A stretch of 55,491 nucleotides of DNA, taken from the NCBI GenBank assembly GCA_019155205.2, contig JAHNZQ020000092.1, positions 393,667-449,157 on the forward strand, written 5' to 3'. Source of the stretch: Gracilaria vermiculophylla. Its lineage: Eukaryota > Rhodophyta > Florideophyceae > Gracilariales > Gracilariaceae. Position 1 is the stretch's first letter, and every line of letters starts with the position of its first letter. Below the pieces are notes generated by a model. It was not told the origin of the DNA and made no database searches. It was given only the letters and a program-made list of their open reading frames with translations. This document shows, piece by piece, positions 1 through 9,770 of the stretch. Made by a program: the position numbers and the translations under genes.

Positions 1-157
1 TCCAACACTCTAGGTAACCGCCTGAAGGGCTGCCCTCGATCTTACAAATCGGCTTCGCCGTGGCACGCCCAGAGTGGCTCTGTTTGCTTTGCTACCCTAG
101 AAGGGGAAGATTCCGAACGTCTTCGTGTTGTTTTCCCGCCTTTGGCGTTGCACTACA
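1..157 (+). mobile_element. 3' end of a second-family LTR (LTR-B), inserted in element A's 3' LTR
   Basis: This stretch matches the last part of the complete LTR at 24313-25074 almost base for base, including the terminal GGCGTTGCACTACA. It stops exactly at that CA end. The sequence after it resumes the element-A LTR, beginning CTCAC, which is probably the target-site duplication; its partner lies outside the window. By comparison with 24313-25074 this is most likely a solo LTR, but the left end is not visible, so a full element cannot be excluded. Confidence 0.8.
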
Positions 158-350
158 CTCACCACTGCAGGATTTACCTTCGTAGATTAACTAAAATTAA
201 TAATAATTCTACCGTCCCTCAAAGATACTGTAGCGCACGCGGGTAGAATTATGCACCACGTGGCCCAGCTCATAATATACGAGCCCTCCTTAGGAATATT
301 ATGCCATGAGGTCACATCACCGTTTTTCCCTCAGGAGCCTCTGTACTACA
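158..350 (-). repeat. 3' LTR of element A (partial)
   Basis: It matches the TGTAGTACAG-end half of the 553-bp family LTR. Read on the plus strand it ends CTGTACTACA at 350. The other part is displaced by the LTR-B insertion and lies outside the window. It contains family CCT-N-AGG sites such as CCTTAGG and CCTCAGG. Confidence 0.85.
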
Positions 351-352
351 TA

Positions 353-363
353 CCCCCTTTCCT
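353..363 (-). promoter_or_regulatory. Polypurine tract 2 (PPT2), next to the 3' LTR
   Basis: On the minus strand the sequence reads AGGAAAGGGGGTA and is followed at once by the LTR start TGTAGTACAG. This is the expected place for the plus-strand DNA primer. The same tract lies at the same place in element E (51969-51979). A second copy follows pol at 2611-2623. Confidence 0.75.
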
Positions 364-413
364 AAATTGCACCACGTCCTCGAGGTGCATCTTTCCACTC
401 CCTGATCCCCGGA

Positions 414-1833
414 GTGGCTCCTATCGATGGTAAGGCAAGCGCGGCCTCCGGCGATTGGCACATTCTCTCCTTCAGGCGTTCCTCCACCCATTCATACTCC
501 TGCGCGGCGTATTGCCGCGGGCTCGCGTTTCATCTTGCGCAGTGTTTGCGGACCCTGCTCCTCCTTGTCTCGGTTGCTTCTCCTCCCTACCAGCGTATCC
601 TGTCTGTGCAACCGCTCCAGTTGGCGGCGTGAGCTCCCGCACACTTGAGTTCGACGTGTGCGGTGCAGCCGCGCAACCTCCGTGGCCGGCGCGTGGGTCA
701 ATTCAGAGTGGACACTGACTCCCTTGAGGCGCTTGCCACTCCGATTCCTTCGAAGATTCTCCTTCGGAAAACACCCATTTCAAGGCTTCCGTTCATTCAT
801 TCCCCGTGAAGGTGCAAGTCTCATAATCCTCTCGTCTGCGTCCCTGTTGTCCTCCACTAGATATGAACGTACGCCTCGCTATGGTGCTCCTTACCTCGCC
901 TAATTCCGGTCGCCCGGCTTCTCCTCGAATTCCACAATGGCGGCTTGACGCGGCTACCTCCCCAGTCGGGCGTATAACGGCGGGCCGTTCCCCAAGTGGT
1001 GTCAGATCACTCTCCTTAGGTGTTACCACGCATTCGGTGGCTATTCATCCGGCTTCCTACACCTTCGGCATGTCTTCTCCAACTCCGGCGCCTACGTCTC
1101 CCTCGAATCTTGAGGTGTACCACACCTCGACCGGTGCACCGTTCCGTCCAGGGGATCATTTTGACAATTGCGCCACGCGGGTCTTCGTCCAAGGATATGA
1201 GCGCCTCTCCTGAGGTGATAGCTCCGCGGCCCGCAGCAATGCCGGGTGCTCCCGCAGTGGTAGCCGCCGTGTCACCTATGGATGAGGACGACATTGCTTC
1301 CGTCCCGGTACCTTCGGCCCCAGTGGTGCAATCCCGACTGCGGAGCGTCCCTGCGCCTGTTCGTCAGTCTCGCCTGAGGAGCGTTCCAATTCCCGCACCG
1401 CAGTCATCTCCGGTGTCGCCGACTCCGTCCTTGGCTTTGCCGACCTCCACTGCAAAACCTTCGGAACCCTGTCGAGGAGCCCCTGTCCCAGCTGGTCCGC
1501 CGTCCGCAGCTCCTTCCGGGGCAGTTGTTCTGCTGTCAACGAAGGTGGTCGCATCGGGTGCACCGTCGGGCTGAGTCTCCACTTGGACTCTGGAGGCTGC
1601 CTTCCAGGATTTTAGTGCAGGCGTGCCTGGTGACGGGTCGTCCTGCTCCGACTTCTCTTGTAGAGGTTCTGCTTGAGACGCGTGCTTGGGTCTTAGAGCC
1701 CCACAAGGCCCATGCAGACCGAGCCTCGATGGCGGCCATCAAGGAACACCTGTCAGAGTTCTTCGATAGCCAAGTGCTGACGGCAAAATTGCGCCTCGAA
1801 GCGGAGTATTCAACGCGATTCGGTGACCTGTAG
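414..1833 (+). pseudogene. Convergent accessory gene (aORF) of element A, internally deleted and frameshifted
   Basis: This gene lies between the two polypurine tracts of element A, on the strand opposite gag-pol. Conserved blocks are shared with element E (52018-54556) and element B (35452-34970). They are an upstream serine/leucine-rich block (414-632), an N-terminal block (863-1213) containing SPSGVRSL and YTFGMS..TP, a Pro/Ser/Ala-rich linker with repeated RLRSVP units (about 1230-1560), and a C-terminal helical block (about 1620-1833) ending in RFGDL. Compared with E about 1.1 kb is missing, the join falling near 1180-1195 where both E flanks carry CGTCC. The blocks are in three frames, so this copy is dead. 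No known domain is recognised and the function is unknown. It is not gag, which is present separately at 7200-9060. Confidence 0.65.
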
Positions 1834-1850
1834 GTGATAGAACCCTGGCG

Positions 1851-1856
1851 AATAAA
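1851..1856 (+). terminator. Polyadenylation signal AATAAA of the aORF
   Basis: AATAAA starts 18 bases after the stop of the convergent gene. The same hexamer follows that gene in element E (54574-54579) and in element B (34830-34835, minus strand), within a conserved AATAAAAGRTCC context. This supports a separately processed transcript opposite to pol. Confidence 0.6.
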
Positions 1857-1953
1857 AGGTCCTTTGGATGGAGCAGAAGCTCCATAAACGGTAGTTCCAA
1901 TATGAACTAGGCAGTGACCGCGTTCTCAGACACACGAAGTGCCGGCGCGGGAG

Positions 1954-2507
1954 TGTGGTACTGTCAGCCCTCCTGTCGAGGTAGTAAAGCACAACGTCCG
2001 TTAGGAGTTTTTAGTGACTCCAAAGGCGCGTATTTCTAAAGGTGGTCTCCGATATCCGCTGTCGCGAGCCGGGGGAATTCTGAAAGGGATCCGCAAACAC
2101 CAAGCGGAGGGGAAGGTTCACTGGGCGGACAATGCTCCTACAGGCGCTGCTATGATGCGTCCTGGGGATCGGCGGCTTAGAAACCTGGGTGAATAGACAA
2201 GAGACTCCAACCGAAAAATGTAGAAGAAGACTCAAGGGTGCTTGTCTTTACTTCCCCAGAGGTGGAGCTCAACCGGCAGCTTCAATATCTAGCCGGGAGC
2301 CCGCCTCGGCAGGTCGCACTACTGTGCTAATTACCTGCATAAAATATCTAAAATAAATAAAAAATTCTACCGTGCCTTAAGGATACTGTAGCGCACGCGG
2401 GCCATATTATGCACCACGTGGCCCAGCTAATAAACTACGAACCCTCCTTAGGAATATTATGCCTTAAGGCCAAACCACCATATTTCCGTAGGAGCCACTG
2501 TACTACA
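1954..2507 (-). mobile_element. Solo LTR of the A family with TSD GGGAG
   Basis: This is a complete 554-bp LTR, TGTGGTACTG...CTGTACTACA read on the plus strand. It is flanked by GGGAG at 1949-1953 and 2508-2512. Element E has continuous sequence at the equivalent point (about 54660-54690), so this is an insertion into element A. LTR-LTR recombination is the usual origin of solo LTRs. Confidence 0.93.
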
Positions 2508-2610
2508 GGGAGCATGCGTAAAGCGAGCAATGGCATCCTGGAGGCGAAAAAGAGAACTCTAGGTGGAGGATAGACTGCGAAGAGGAAAAAAAACTCCTGT
2601 TGGGGGCCCA

Positions 2611-2623
2611 CTCCCCCTTTCCT
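2611..2623 (-). promoter_or_regulatory. Polypurine tract 1 (PPT1), just after pol
   Basis: On the minus strand it reads AGGAAAGGGGGAG, about 12 bases after the pol stop. It repeats the core of the LTR-adjacent tract at 353-363. The same tract follows pol in B (34624-34640) and E (about 54769-54784). Confidence 0.6.
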
Positions 2624-2635
2624 GAACGGAAGCGC

Positions 2636-3991
2636 CTATGTGGAAAGGCGTTTCCGCACCAGATTGGCGTGGTATCGCCTAAGGAAGTTCTCCGGGATAT
2701 GTTCCGGAGGTTCTTCCGTTTCGTCCGTCGAGGTGTACCAATACCAGCGGACGCGGCACAGTATTCCTGTAGGGGTTTGTCGATGGGAGACAATATGGAC
2801 CACTGCGAAGAGGATGTCACCTTCAGGGGTCAGGATGACATCGGGAGCCTCCGGTAATGGTTCACCGAGAGCAGTGATGCGCTTCCCAGTATCCCGTGGA
2901 GTCGTCGCGCCTGAGGTGGTCGGATGAGGAAGTTCCGCGCGTTTTCCTTGAGGTGGGGTGGCTGGCATCCCTGAGAAGCTGGGCGTTCGGACTTTCGTCA
3001 CCCCATCACGAAAGACGACGTCTCTGAGCCCGTTCACCTCAATGGCGACACTATCCCTATGGGTGGCCAGGACTGTGTAGGGCCCTGAGGTGGTCGGCGC
3101 TAACTTGCGCGTGACTTCCGGCGGTTCGTCGAATGTTTCCTCAGGTTTGTCGAGGAAAACCTCGTCGCCTTTCTTCAGATAAGGGCCTTCCATCACTTTC
3201 CGGTCGAAGTCCTGTTTGTATCGCATCTGCGAGGCGATGAGTCTCTCCTTTGCGAGGGAGAGTGCGTTCTCATACAGCCTTAAGATGGAGCATTTGGCTT
3301 GCGCCGCTGTTGGCGCCTGTGGCCTATCCGCCGGGTGCGCCGTGGTGCGTGCCACAATGACGGCACTTGGCGGGATGCGCGAGAGCATCAGATTGAAAGG
3401 AGCGGTCCCCGTGGAGCGGTGTACCTGCAGGTTGTATGCATACGTGAGGGGGCCCACATATGCGTCCCAATTCTTCTGGTGGTCCGCGACGAAGTGCTTC
3501 AGCCTCAAGGCGATGGTCTTGTTGAACCTTTCCCCCTGTCCGTTGGTCTGGGGGTGACAAGCAGGTGTAAACAAATTTTTCATCCCCAGCATTCCGGAGA
3601 CGGCGCTGAAGAGCTTCGCCGCGAACTGGGGGCCGTTATCCTTGAGGAGGTACAATGGTATCCCGTAGAGGTAAACCCAATGTTCCAGAAAGGCGCTGGG
3701 AATCCATGCTGCAGTTGTGCTCTGGAGGGGGATGTCCCGCGTGATTTTCGAGAAACGATCCGTGATCACGATGACAACTAGGTGCCCTCGCTCCGTCTTG
3801 GCGAGAGGACCCAAGATGTCCATTACCACAAACTCCAACGACCCTGAAGGTGGGAACAGCGTGAGCGGCGTCTGTTGTTTCCGTATATTCCCCCTACAGC
3901 GGTGCAGGAGTAGCAATCCACCACCGTTTGGAAGGCGCCATAAGGCATTTTCGGCCAATTGAACTCCCTCCGCATTGTGAAATACATCCAA
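2636..3991 (-). pseudogene. Integrase with C-terminal chromodomain, element A pol
   Basis: Integrase inserts the retrotransposon cDNA into host DNA. The open frame (about 451 codons, first part in a shifted frame relative to the zinc-binding region) shows the DD35E core: D in MDILGPL, D in KDNGPQF, E in NGQGERFNKT. Then come the conserved PLTYAYN..HRSTG.AP block and a basic linker (RKLAPTTSGPY). The last 65 residues form a chromodomain: IVSHRQ, then CRVRWYWY, EEPPEHIPEN and LRRYH. Chromodomains can steer integration to modified chromatin in chromoviruses. It overlaps the RNase H/zinc-binding frame, meaning at least one frameshift in pol. The core itself is unbroken, unlike the copy in element B. 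Confidence 0.85.
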
Positions 3992-4761
3992 GATCCGCCG
4001 GGGTGCCTGGAGAGGCGAGGACAGTGCGAGAGATACAGCACCCTCGCCCGTAGTTTCGCCGGGGCCACCTTCTGGAGAACTCCATCAAGGGGGTCGCGGC
4101 CTACGAGCACGCCGTCTCGGTCAACGCCAAATGACGATGTCAAACTCCCCACATTGGCGAGGCACTCCATGCAGTATGCATCCATTCTCTGCTCCTTCAG
4201 GAACTCCGCTACGGTGATGGGGAGAACTTCTTTCTCCTCCTCAAGGAGAGCCATCTTCTCAGGGAGTCCATTATACCTTCCTTCAGGTTCACAGCATTCC
4301 AAACATTCTCCATCGGATCCTTCTTTCCCGTCGGCGTCATGGATAACCAGACACGGGATTTTGTCCTCCGAAGGTGTTTTATCCTCCCCATCGGTAGAGA
4401 CTCGCGAGAGTGCGTCCGCTACCTGGTGTTTAATGCCAGGACAGTGGACGAAGTCAAACCCGAACTCCAGGAGGCGTAACCTCCACCTTTCCGGGCGACC
4501 GGAAGCATCCCTGAAAGACTGTATACACTTCAGTGGGGCGTGGTCTGTCCTCAAGGTGAAACGCGCGCCTTCCAGGTACGGTCGTAAAAGCAAAACCGCC
4601 CACACGATGGCAAGACATTCGCGCTCCAAAATGGAGTAATTCCGTTCCGTAGGTGTGAGGCTGCGAATCTCGTATCCGATGGGTCGAAGTCCACGTTCCG
4701 GTTGTTCCTGTTGGAGGGCACATCCGACCTGGTATTTACAGGCGTCAGTGTCCAGCATCAA
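3823..4761 (-). pseudogene. RNase H and integrase zinc-binding region, element A pol
   Basis: The frame of about 312 residues begins in the RT connection (LDTDACKYQVGCALQQ). It continues through the Ty3/gypsy RNase H signature: ERNYSILERECLAIVWAV, then RTDHAPLK, then HCPGIKHQVADALSRV. It ends with the H2C2-type zinc-binding segment, LSHCPRL..HPG and then CYSCTA. RNase H removes the RNA template during reverse transcription. The ends run out of frame with both RT and the integrase core. Element B has the homologous segments at 32570-33471. Confidence 0.85.
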
Positions 4762-5580
4762 TCGCCGTGCCGCTTCGGAAGTACCAAAATCGGCGGTTCT
4801 ATTAGTTTCCTCTTCAGGGTGGTAAAGGCTTCAAACTCCTCGTCCGTCAAGATAGCCAATCGCGTCGGCTTGCCTTTCTCCAAGAGGAGATTTAACGACG
4901 CAGCTATACGGAAGAAATTCGTTACTAACCTCCGTAAGACGGTACACAACCCTAGAAAGGAGTGGAGCTCCGTATGGTTTGTGGGAGAGTGACTTTCCTT
5001 GATGGCGTCTTGAGTTTTCCTGGAAACCTGTAGGAGGCCCGGGAGCACATTCGACCCCAGGTAGTCCACCGACGACTTGAAAAAGAAACATTTCTCCAGC
5101 TTCAAGGTGAGTCCAGCATCCTTTAGGAGTTGGAGCACGTGCTTCACATGCATGAAGTGCTCCTCCACGCTGCAGGAGTATATGGTGACGTCATCAATAC
5201 ACACCAAGGCGTACTGCCACTTCACCTTTGACAGGATTATGTCCACAGCTGGTTGGAACGTAGCGGGTGCATTCTTCAATCCAAATGGCATCCTTAGGAA
5301 CCTGAAGATCCCACAGTGTGAGGTGAACGTTGTCTTATCCTTATCGGAGTCGTCCATTTCTATCTGCCAGTAGCCGCTAATGGCATCCAGCGTGTGGAGA
5401 ACACGGACGCATCGCCTAAGGAGTCGATACATTCATCCATCCGGGGTATCGGGTACGAGTCGCGTACCGTCACCTCGTTAAGGCGCCTGTAGTCAATACA
5501 GAACCGTAGGGAGCCATTCTTCTTCTTGAGAAACACCACTGAGGAGGCTCATTCGGAATTAGAAGGCTCGATAACGCCTT
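4758..5580 (-). pseudogene. Reverse transcriptase, element A pol
   Basis: Reverse transcriptase copies the element RNA into DNA. Minus-strand frames give the finger region (FCIDYRRLNEVTVRDSYP, about 5550-5450), then LDAISGYWQIEMDD and FLRMPFGLKNAPATFQ. The catalytic box reads ALVCIDDV, where YIDD is usual, near 5191-5205. The thumb reads TELHSFLGLC. A frameshift near 5430 separates the finger region from the rest, so the enzyme is not expressed intact. A spacer frame lies just upstream at 5584-5859. Confidence 0.87.
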
Positions 5581-5583
5581 TCT

Positions 5584-5859
5584 TCAGCATCCGGTGAACC
5601 TTATCGCGTTCAATATCGCACGCCTGGGGTCCGACCCTCCTCGGGAGTAATGTACCGGTTTTGCATCGGGTGTTAGCTGGATCCTGTGCTTGGCCAGGCT
5701 AACCTGCCCCAGGTGACCAGACCACATGTCCTCAAAGGCGGGTAGCATCCCGAGTATCTTATGGCGATACCCTTCGAAATCCTCGCCAATTTGGAGCTTC
5801 TCCTGCCACAGGGCAGGATTCTCTTCCTCTGGAGCCGGTGGAGTCACCTCAGCCTCCAT
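5584..5859 (-). pseudogene. Protease-RT spacer of element A polyprotein
   Basis: About 90 residues (PPAPEEENPALWQEKLQ, IGEDFEGYRHKI) are conserved in B (31454-31645) and D (50990-51232), so this is a real part of the polyprotein between protease and RT. Its end, VSLAKHRIQLTPDAKP, resembles the usual entry into gypsy RT (K-H-x-I-x-L). No separate function can be assigned. Confidence 0.65.
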
Positions 5860-5913
5860 TGTGGCGATTGCATCGTGGTTCGCAAGGTCTTCCGCACGAG
5901 GAAGATGAGCCAG

Positions 5914-6756
5914 TTATGCAGGGGCGGATAGTGCCAGTCCAACGACAGTTCCTTTCCGGAGCCGTAACGGCGACTCCTTCAGGTTGGCGAGCACAAACCT
6001 GAAGGGAATGTTCGGTATTATTTCCATAACACCGTTCGCCACAATGTAGTGCTGCTTCGTCGTCAGGTGTGGACTACTCTTGAGGAACGAAAGGCCAGAT
6101 GCAGAGGCCTGCACCCAAACTTCGGCCTGACTGCTCGTGGGTATTTTGATGCTCTTCACAACCTGGAGTTTATTCAACTGCTTCTCTTTTGGAAGCTTAC
6201 CCACGTGACGTGCAATGGCGTCCGGCCCGGGAAATGTGGCAACGATACCTACAGGGGCGGCGTTGTGAAACGTCACCTTCCGCCGGCCTTGGTAAATTGC
6301 ACGTACATACCGATCCACAAAGGAAGTGCCCAATATGCATTGTGCGGCAAAGTTGGTCGCCACGAGGAACCACACTTTCACCTGTAAGGAGCCCAACTGG
6401 AGGTACAAGGGTATTGCTTCGAGGATGTTCAATGCTCGACGCCACCCAACGCGCACCGTAGGGAACTTGCTAGTCCTCAAGGAGCCGAGAGCAGACCGTG
6501 GGAGCACGTCAGCGTGCAGGAGATTGCGACCGGCTCCGGTATCACGGATAGCGCGCACCGTGGTTGAGGCGAGCGGGGAACATCCGATAGAGGTAAATAC
6601 CTTGTAATTCTCACGGCGGAGCGTGTAAACAGAATCCGCAAAGGTGTCGAATGCGTCCAACAGGATTGGCCGGCTTGCCAATTCTGCGTTGACGGAGCAG
6701 ACGGCTTCTCGCACTTTCCTAAAGGCGACCTCCGTGGAGCTGAGGCTCGATAGCAA
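5914..6756 (-). pseudogene. Retropepsin-like aspartic protease region, element A
   Basis: This is an open frame of about 280 codons. The protease signature RAIRDTGAGRNLLHAD holds the catalytic DTG. A beta-rich fold follows (YLQLGSLQVKVWFLVATN, CILGTSFVDRYV), as in retroelement pepsins. The protease cuts the Gag-Pol polyprotein. A C-terminal extension of about 110 residues ends LRLRKGTVVGLALSAP and is also conserved in B (30722-31484) and D (50123-50978). The motif in A reads RAIRDTGAG, where B and D read RAILDTG[AS]G. This is the best preserved frame of element A apart from the integrase. Confidence 0.8.
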
Positions 6757-6968
6757 GGAGCCATGCGGAGCCTCTACGCGTGGCTTTGAGAGTTTTCCTG
6801 GTTGGAGAGGGGCTGAGTTCCAGCCGTGGACGGCTTCTGTGGTGGAGAATCGCGATGCGACGTGTTCCCTTGAGGTGCATTCGGCCTGGGCACCAGCACC
6901 TGCATTGCAAGTGCACGTGACAATGAGACAGACTGCAATCCCCGTGGAGCACGGTAACCGTGGTTTCC

Positions 6969-7554
6969 TTAAGGGGAGCGGATGTCACGATGCGCGGTTC
7001 GATTACTTCCGCTCTCCGTTGCTGTGTCTTTCAGGTCCTGGAAGTTCTTTTTTCGTTCCTGCAGGATGGCGGCCCTCATTGACGGGGTGGGAATCGTACA
7101 GTGTACTGGCTCTGGAGACAAGCAAATCCTGCAAGGCGGTGGGTAGCCTCGAGGGTTCGGGAGTCGGACACTCCTGTCTGTAAGGTCCTGCCGAGGCCTA
7201 CGAAGTAGAAGACGAGGGTGCCCTCGTCCTAGACGGAGCTCCCTGAGATGAGGCGTATGTGAGGGCAAGGGCCACTTGCTCTCCAACAAGCGTAAGCTCG
7301 TCGGCCTCTTCTGAGGTGCTGGAGTCCAGCCTCAGGGCGAAAGCCCGAAGGGTCCTTGAGAACGACGGTTTGTCCGAGAGTGGAGCGTGGCTGCGACGAG
7401 CGGCACGATGGGAATCGCCATATGATCTCGCGAAACATGCTGGCTCTGTATAGGTGGTCTTTGGGTGCCTTGTCAGGTGATTACGCACCCTCGCGCAGAT
7501 CGATGGAAGGAGTCCCTCGACAAACAGCGACTTCAATCGCCGTTCGGATTTCAC
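6969..7554 (-). pseudogene. Gag C-terminal region with a cysteine cluster, element A
   Basis: Two overlapping minus-strand frames (7554-7198 and 7289-6969) continue the capsid. They contain LKSLFVEGLLPSI..RVRNHLTRHPKTTY, typical of the Retrotrans_gag region. Further on is GYPPPCRICLSPEPVHC, a C-x2-C-x6-H-C cluster where a CCHC knuckle would be expected. The same cluster occurs in B (about 30150-30225). Gag packages element RNA into virus-like particles. A frameshift lies between the two frames. Confidence 0.65.
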
Positions 7555-7578
7555 GTTCCCACACCGTAGGGCCTTCGT

Positions 7579-7938
7579 TCACAGCTTCAGTGAGAACTCC
7601 GTCTCGGTCATTCCGGTGTTCTGTCTATAGGAGGTCACTTCAGCATCAGCATCGGCTATGACCTCTTCCGTGGCGTACCTTTTAAGGAGGAAGTTGAATA
7701 CCTCCGGGTACTTCGTCAAGATTTCCTTTCCAGGATCATCCACAATGGTGCTCTCCCCCGTGAGGCGCGGCTGCACCAGCGAGTGGGCTTGGTCTGTGAG
7801 GTAGAACTGAAAGCACCATACGGAGGTACCTTCATGGACACCATTGGTATTACACGCTGAACGGAAGCGCGTAAGAAAATTCAACACCGAGAGGGGGTCT
7901 TCGCCTGAGAAGGAGTGCTTCTTCATTTGAATATCCAT
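7579..7938 (-). pseudogene. Gag capsid core, element A
   Basis: The segment MDIQMKKHSFSGEDPLSVLNF, then LTRFRSACN..GVHEG and WCFQFYLTDQAHSLVQPRL matches the Retrotrans_gag capsid pattern. It is conserved in D (48915-49493) and, more broken, in B (29385-29800). It forms the particle shell of the retrotransposon. It is separated by frameshift and stop from the N-terminal Gag block. Confidence 0.75.
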
Positions 7939-8000
7939 GCGGCGCTGGATCTTCGTGAGTCATTTAGCGACTGACGCGCTGTAAAGTGTGGAGCGACCAT

Positions 8001-9062
8001 TCAACCTATAGGTGTCGTAGTCCACCACTTTGGCGAAGAGGTCGTTAAGCGGGACGACCTTCCTGACCCTTCTGCTTTTCTTCTTTGGAGGTATACTGTC
8101 CTCCGAGCTGGAGCTGTGTACGGATTCAGAGTCTGAGATTCTCTCCGAATTGGTGTCTCGTTTTCGTCTTTTCTCCCTCTCTTTCTTTCTTCTTTCTTTC
8201 TTCTTCTTTCTTTAGGGTGGTCTGGGTTGCTGACGATACCCCGGTTATCGCGATCCACCCGAGGAGTATCCTGTCCTTCTCTCCTTAGGTGGACTTCGTC
8301 GCGACCGGTATCCTGTCCTCTTCCGCGGGGCGTCAGGTCCAGACGGTTCATAGCAAGATTCCTGAGGTGGTCCCGTTTCCTTACGGCAGTATCCGTTCCT
8401 CCTCTGGCGTAGGGGGTGGCAGTATCTTGTCCTTTTCTACCCGGGGTCACCTTAGGTGTTGATAGACGGAACCTCTCCTGTACCGAAGAAAAACTTTGAA
8501 ACGCCTCTAGGGAGAGCAGCTGCGCCGTTTGGGAGCGAGCCTCCGCACGGATAACGTCTGAGATCACCTCGAGGAAGGGATCGAAATCCAGCAAAGCATC
8601 CACAGCACCTCGAGCGTTTTCCGTTGTGATTTCCTCCACAAGGGTGTGGCAGCGCGCTCCAAAGTGGGCTTCAACACCTGCATGTACTCTTTCGACCAGC
8701 TCTTATGAGAGCCAATCCGTAAGGCGCGGGGCCAGCGACTGTAGGAGGGAGTAAGCCTCCGGGCGTTCCCGTCCCTGCAGCTCCTGAGGTGGCGGCTGCG
8801 ATGCCGTGTGCGGTTCTTCAAACTCCACTTCGGCGTTCTCCAGAGATGTCGCGGGGGATTCCGCTTGCCTCCGATCATGCATTCTTCTAAGGCAATTCCT
8901 GAAACGCTCCACAGAGGAGCCAGGATTGCGAAGGAGACTTTCAGGGTCCTCCAGTGTGGCGGCCATCTCCTGGGGAGCGCTGCACTTGCTGCATCCACCG
9001 ACGGAGCCGGTTGCTTGAGGATCCTGTAGGGGGGTTTCTATTGGATGTTCTGAGGAATCCAT
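8001..9062 (-). pseudogene. Gag N-terminal region, element A
   Basis: The start MDSSEHPIETPLQDPQ at 9062 matches the starts in B (28268) and D (47405), which supports this start. The N-terminal block (9062-8703) is acidic and Pro/Ser-rich. A second block (8639-8001) contains EVISDVIRAEARSQTAQLL and three R-x-GQDT repeats, then a very basic K/E/R tract. That tract accounts for the pyrimidine-rich stretch at 8165-8216. A frame change lies between the blocks near 8640-8700. The function, an RNA-binding particle protein, is inferred from position. Confidence 0.65.
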
Positions 9063-9195
9063 AGAGGAGAAGGTCGAAGGTGATTTTCTTCCATTTCCGA
9101 ATCACCTTAAGGAAGAATTCCACTGTTGGGGTTCGGTAGTTGCCCACTATACACACCGTTTTGCTGCGACTTTTGCAAATCCTTCAGGAAACTGA

Positions 9196-9215
9196 CCTTC
9201 TAAGTCTGGAGACCA
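9196..9215 (-). promoter_or_regulatory. Primer binding site of element A
   Basis: Two bases inside the 5' LTR the minus strand reads TGGTCTCCAGACTTAGAAGG. Starting with TGG, as sites complementary to a tRNA CCA end do, it is the expected minus-strand primer site. B (28115-28134) and D (47251-47270) carry close variants. Confidence 0.65.
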
Positions 9216-9217
9216 GT

Positions 9218-9770
9218 TGTGGTACTGTCAGCTCTCCTCTTGAGGTAGTAAGGCACAAATTCCGTTAAGAGTTTTTGTTAACTCCAAAGTTACGTGCTCC
9301 TAAAGGTGGTCTCCGGTATCCGCTGTGACGAGCCGTGGGAATTCTTAAAGGGGATCCGCAAACATCAAGCGTAGGGGGAGGTTCACTGGGCGGACAATGC
9401 TCCTACAGGCGCTGCTACGATGCAACCTGGGGACCGGCGGCTTAGAAACCTGAGGATGATCGACGAGAGTCTCTAACCGGAAAGGCAGATGAAGACTCAA
9501 GGATGCTTGTCTTTACTTTCCCAGAAGTGGAGCTCAACCGACAGGTTCAGTATCAAGCCGGGAGCCCGCATTGGCAGGTCTTACTACCGTAGTAAGTTCC
9601 TGCGTTGATTAACTAAAACAAATAATAATTCTACCGTCCCTTAAGGATACTGTAGCGCACGCGGGCAGAAGTATTCCACGTGGCTCAGCTAATAAAATAC
9701 GAGCCCTCCTTAGAAATATTTTGCCATAAGGCCCCACCACCGTTTTTCCCTTAGGAGCCATTCTACCACA
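9218..9770 (-). repeat. 5' LTR of element A
   Basis: This 553-bp LTR runs from TGTGGTACTGTCAG to TTCTACCACA read on the plus strand. It belongs to the same family as the LTRs at 1954, 12161, 27557, 46696 and 51414. Its outer edge abuts a Harbinger transposase frame at 9771 (flank ATATA). The matching target copy would lie left of the window. Confidence 0.9.

Larger units (their letters stand above)
158..9770 (-). mobile_element. Element A: Ty3/gypsy chromovirus, near full length, degenerate
   Basis: This is a minus-strand LTR retrotransposon. Its 5' LTR is at 9218-9770 and its 3' LTR remnant at 158-350. Read on the minus strand the order is LTR, PBS, gag, protease, RT, RNase H, integrase, chromodomain, first polypurine tract, a convergent plus-strand gene, second polypurine tract, LTR. 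A same-family solo LTR (1954-2507) and an LTR-B copy (1-157) have inserted into it. The coding regions carry frameshifts and stops, so it is not autonomous. It sits inside a Harbinger transposase gene at 9771. The protease-RT-RNase H-integrase order and the chromodomain define the Ty3/gypsy chromovirus assignment. Confidence 0.9.

Noticed and set aside
863..1213. Treating the plus-strand ORF as gag of a plus-strand element
   Set aside because: Gag is clearly encoded in sense on the minus strand (7579-9062), and the ORF lies between pol and the 3' LTR in three copies, so it is an extra gene.
8165..8216. Pyrimidine-rich microsatellite-like tract (CTTT/CTT repeats)
   Set aside because: On the coding (minus) strand it encodes the basic K/E/R tract of Gag, which is also present as similar residues in B and D. 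It is not an independent repeat.
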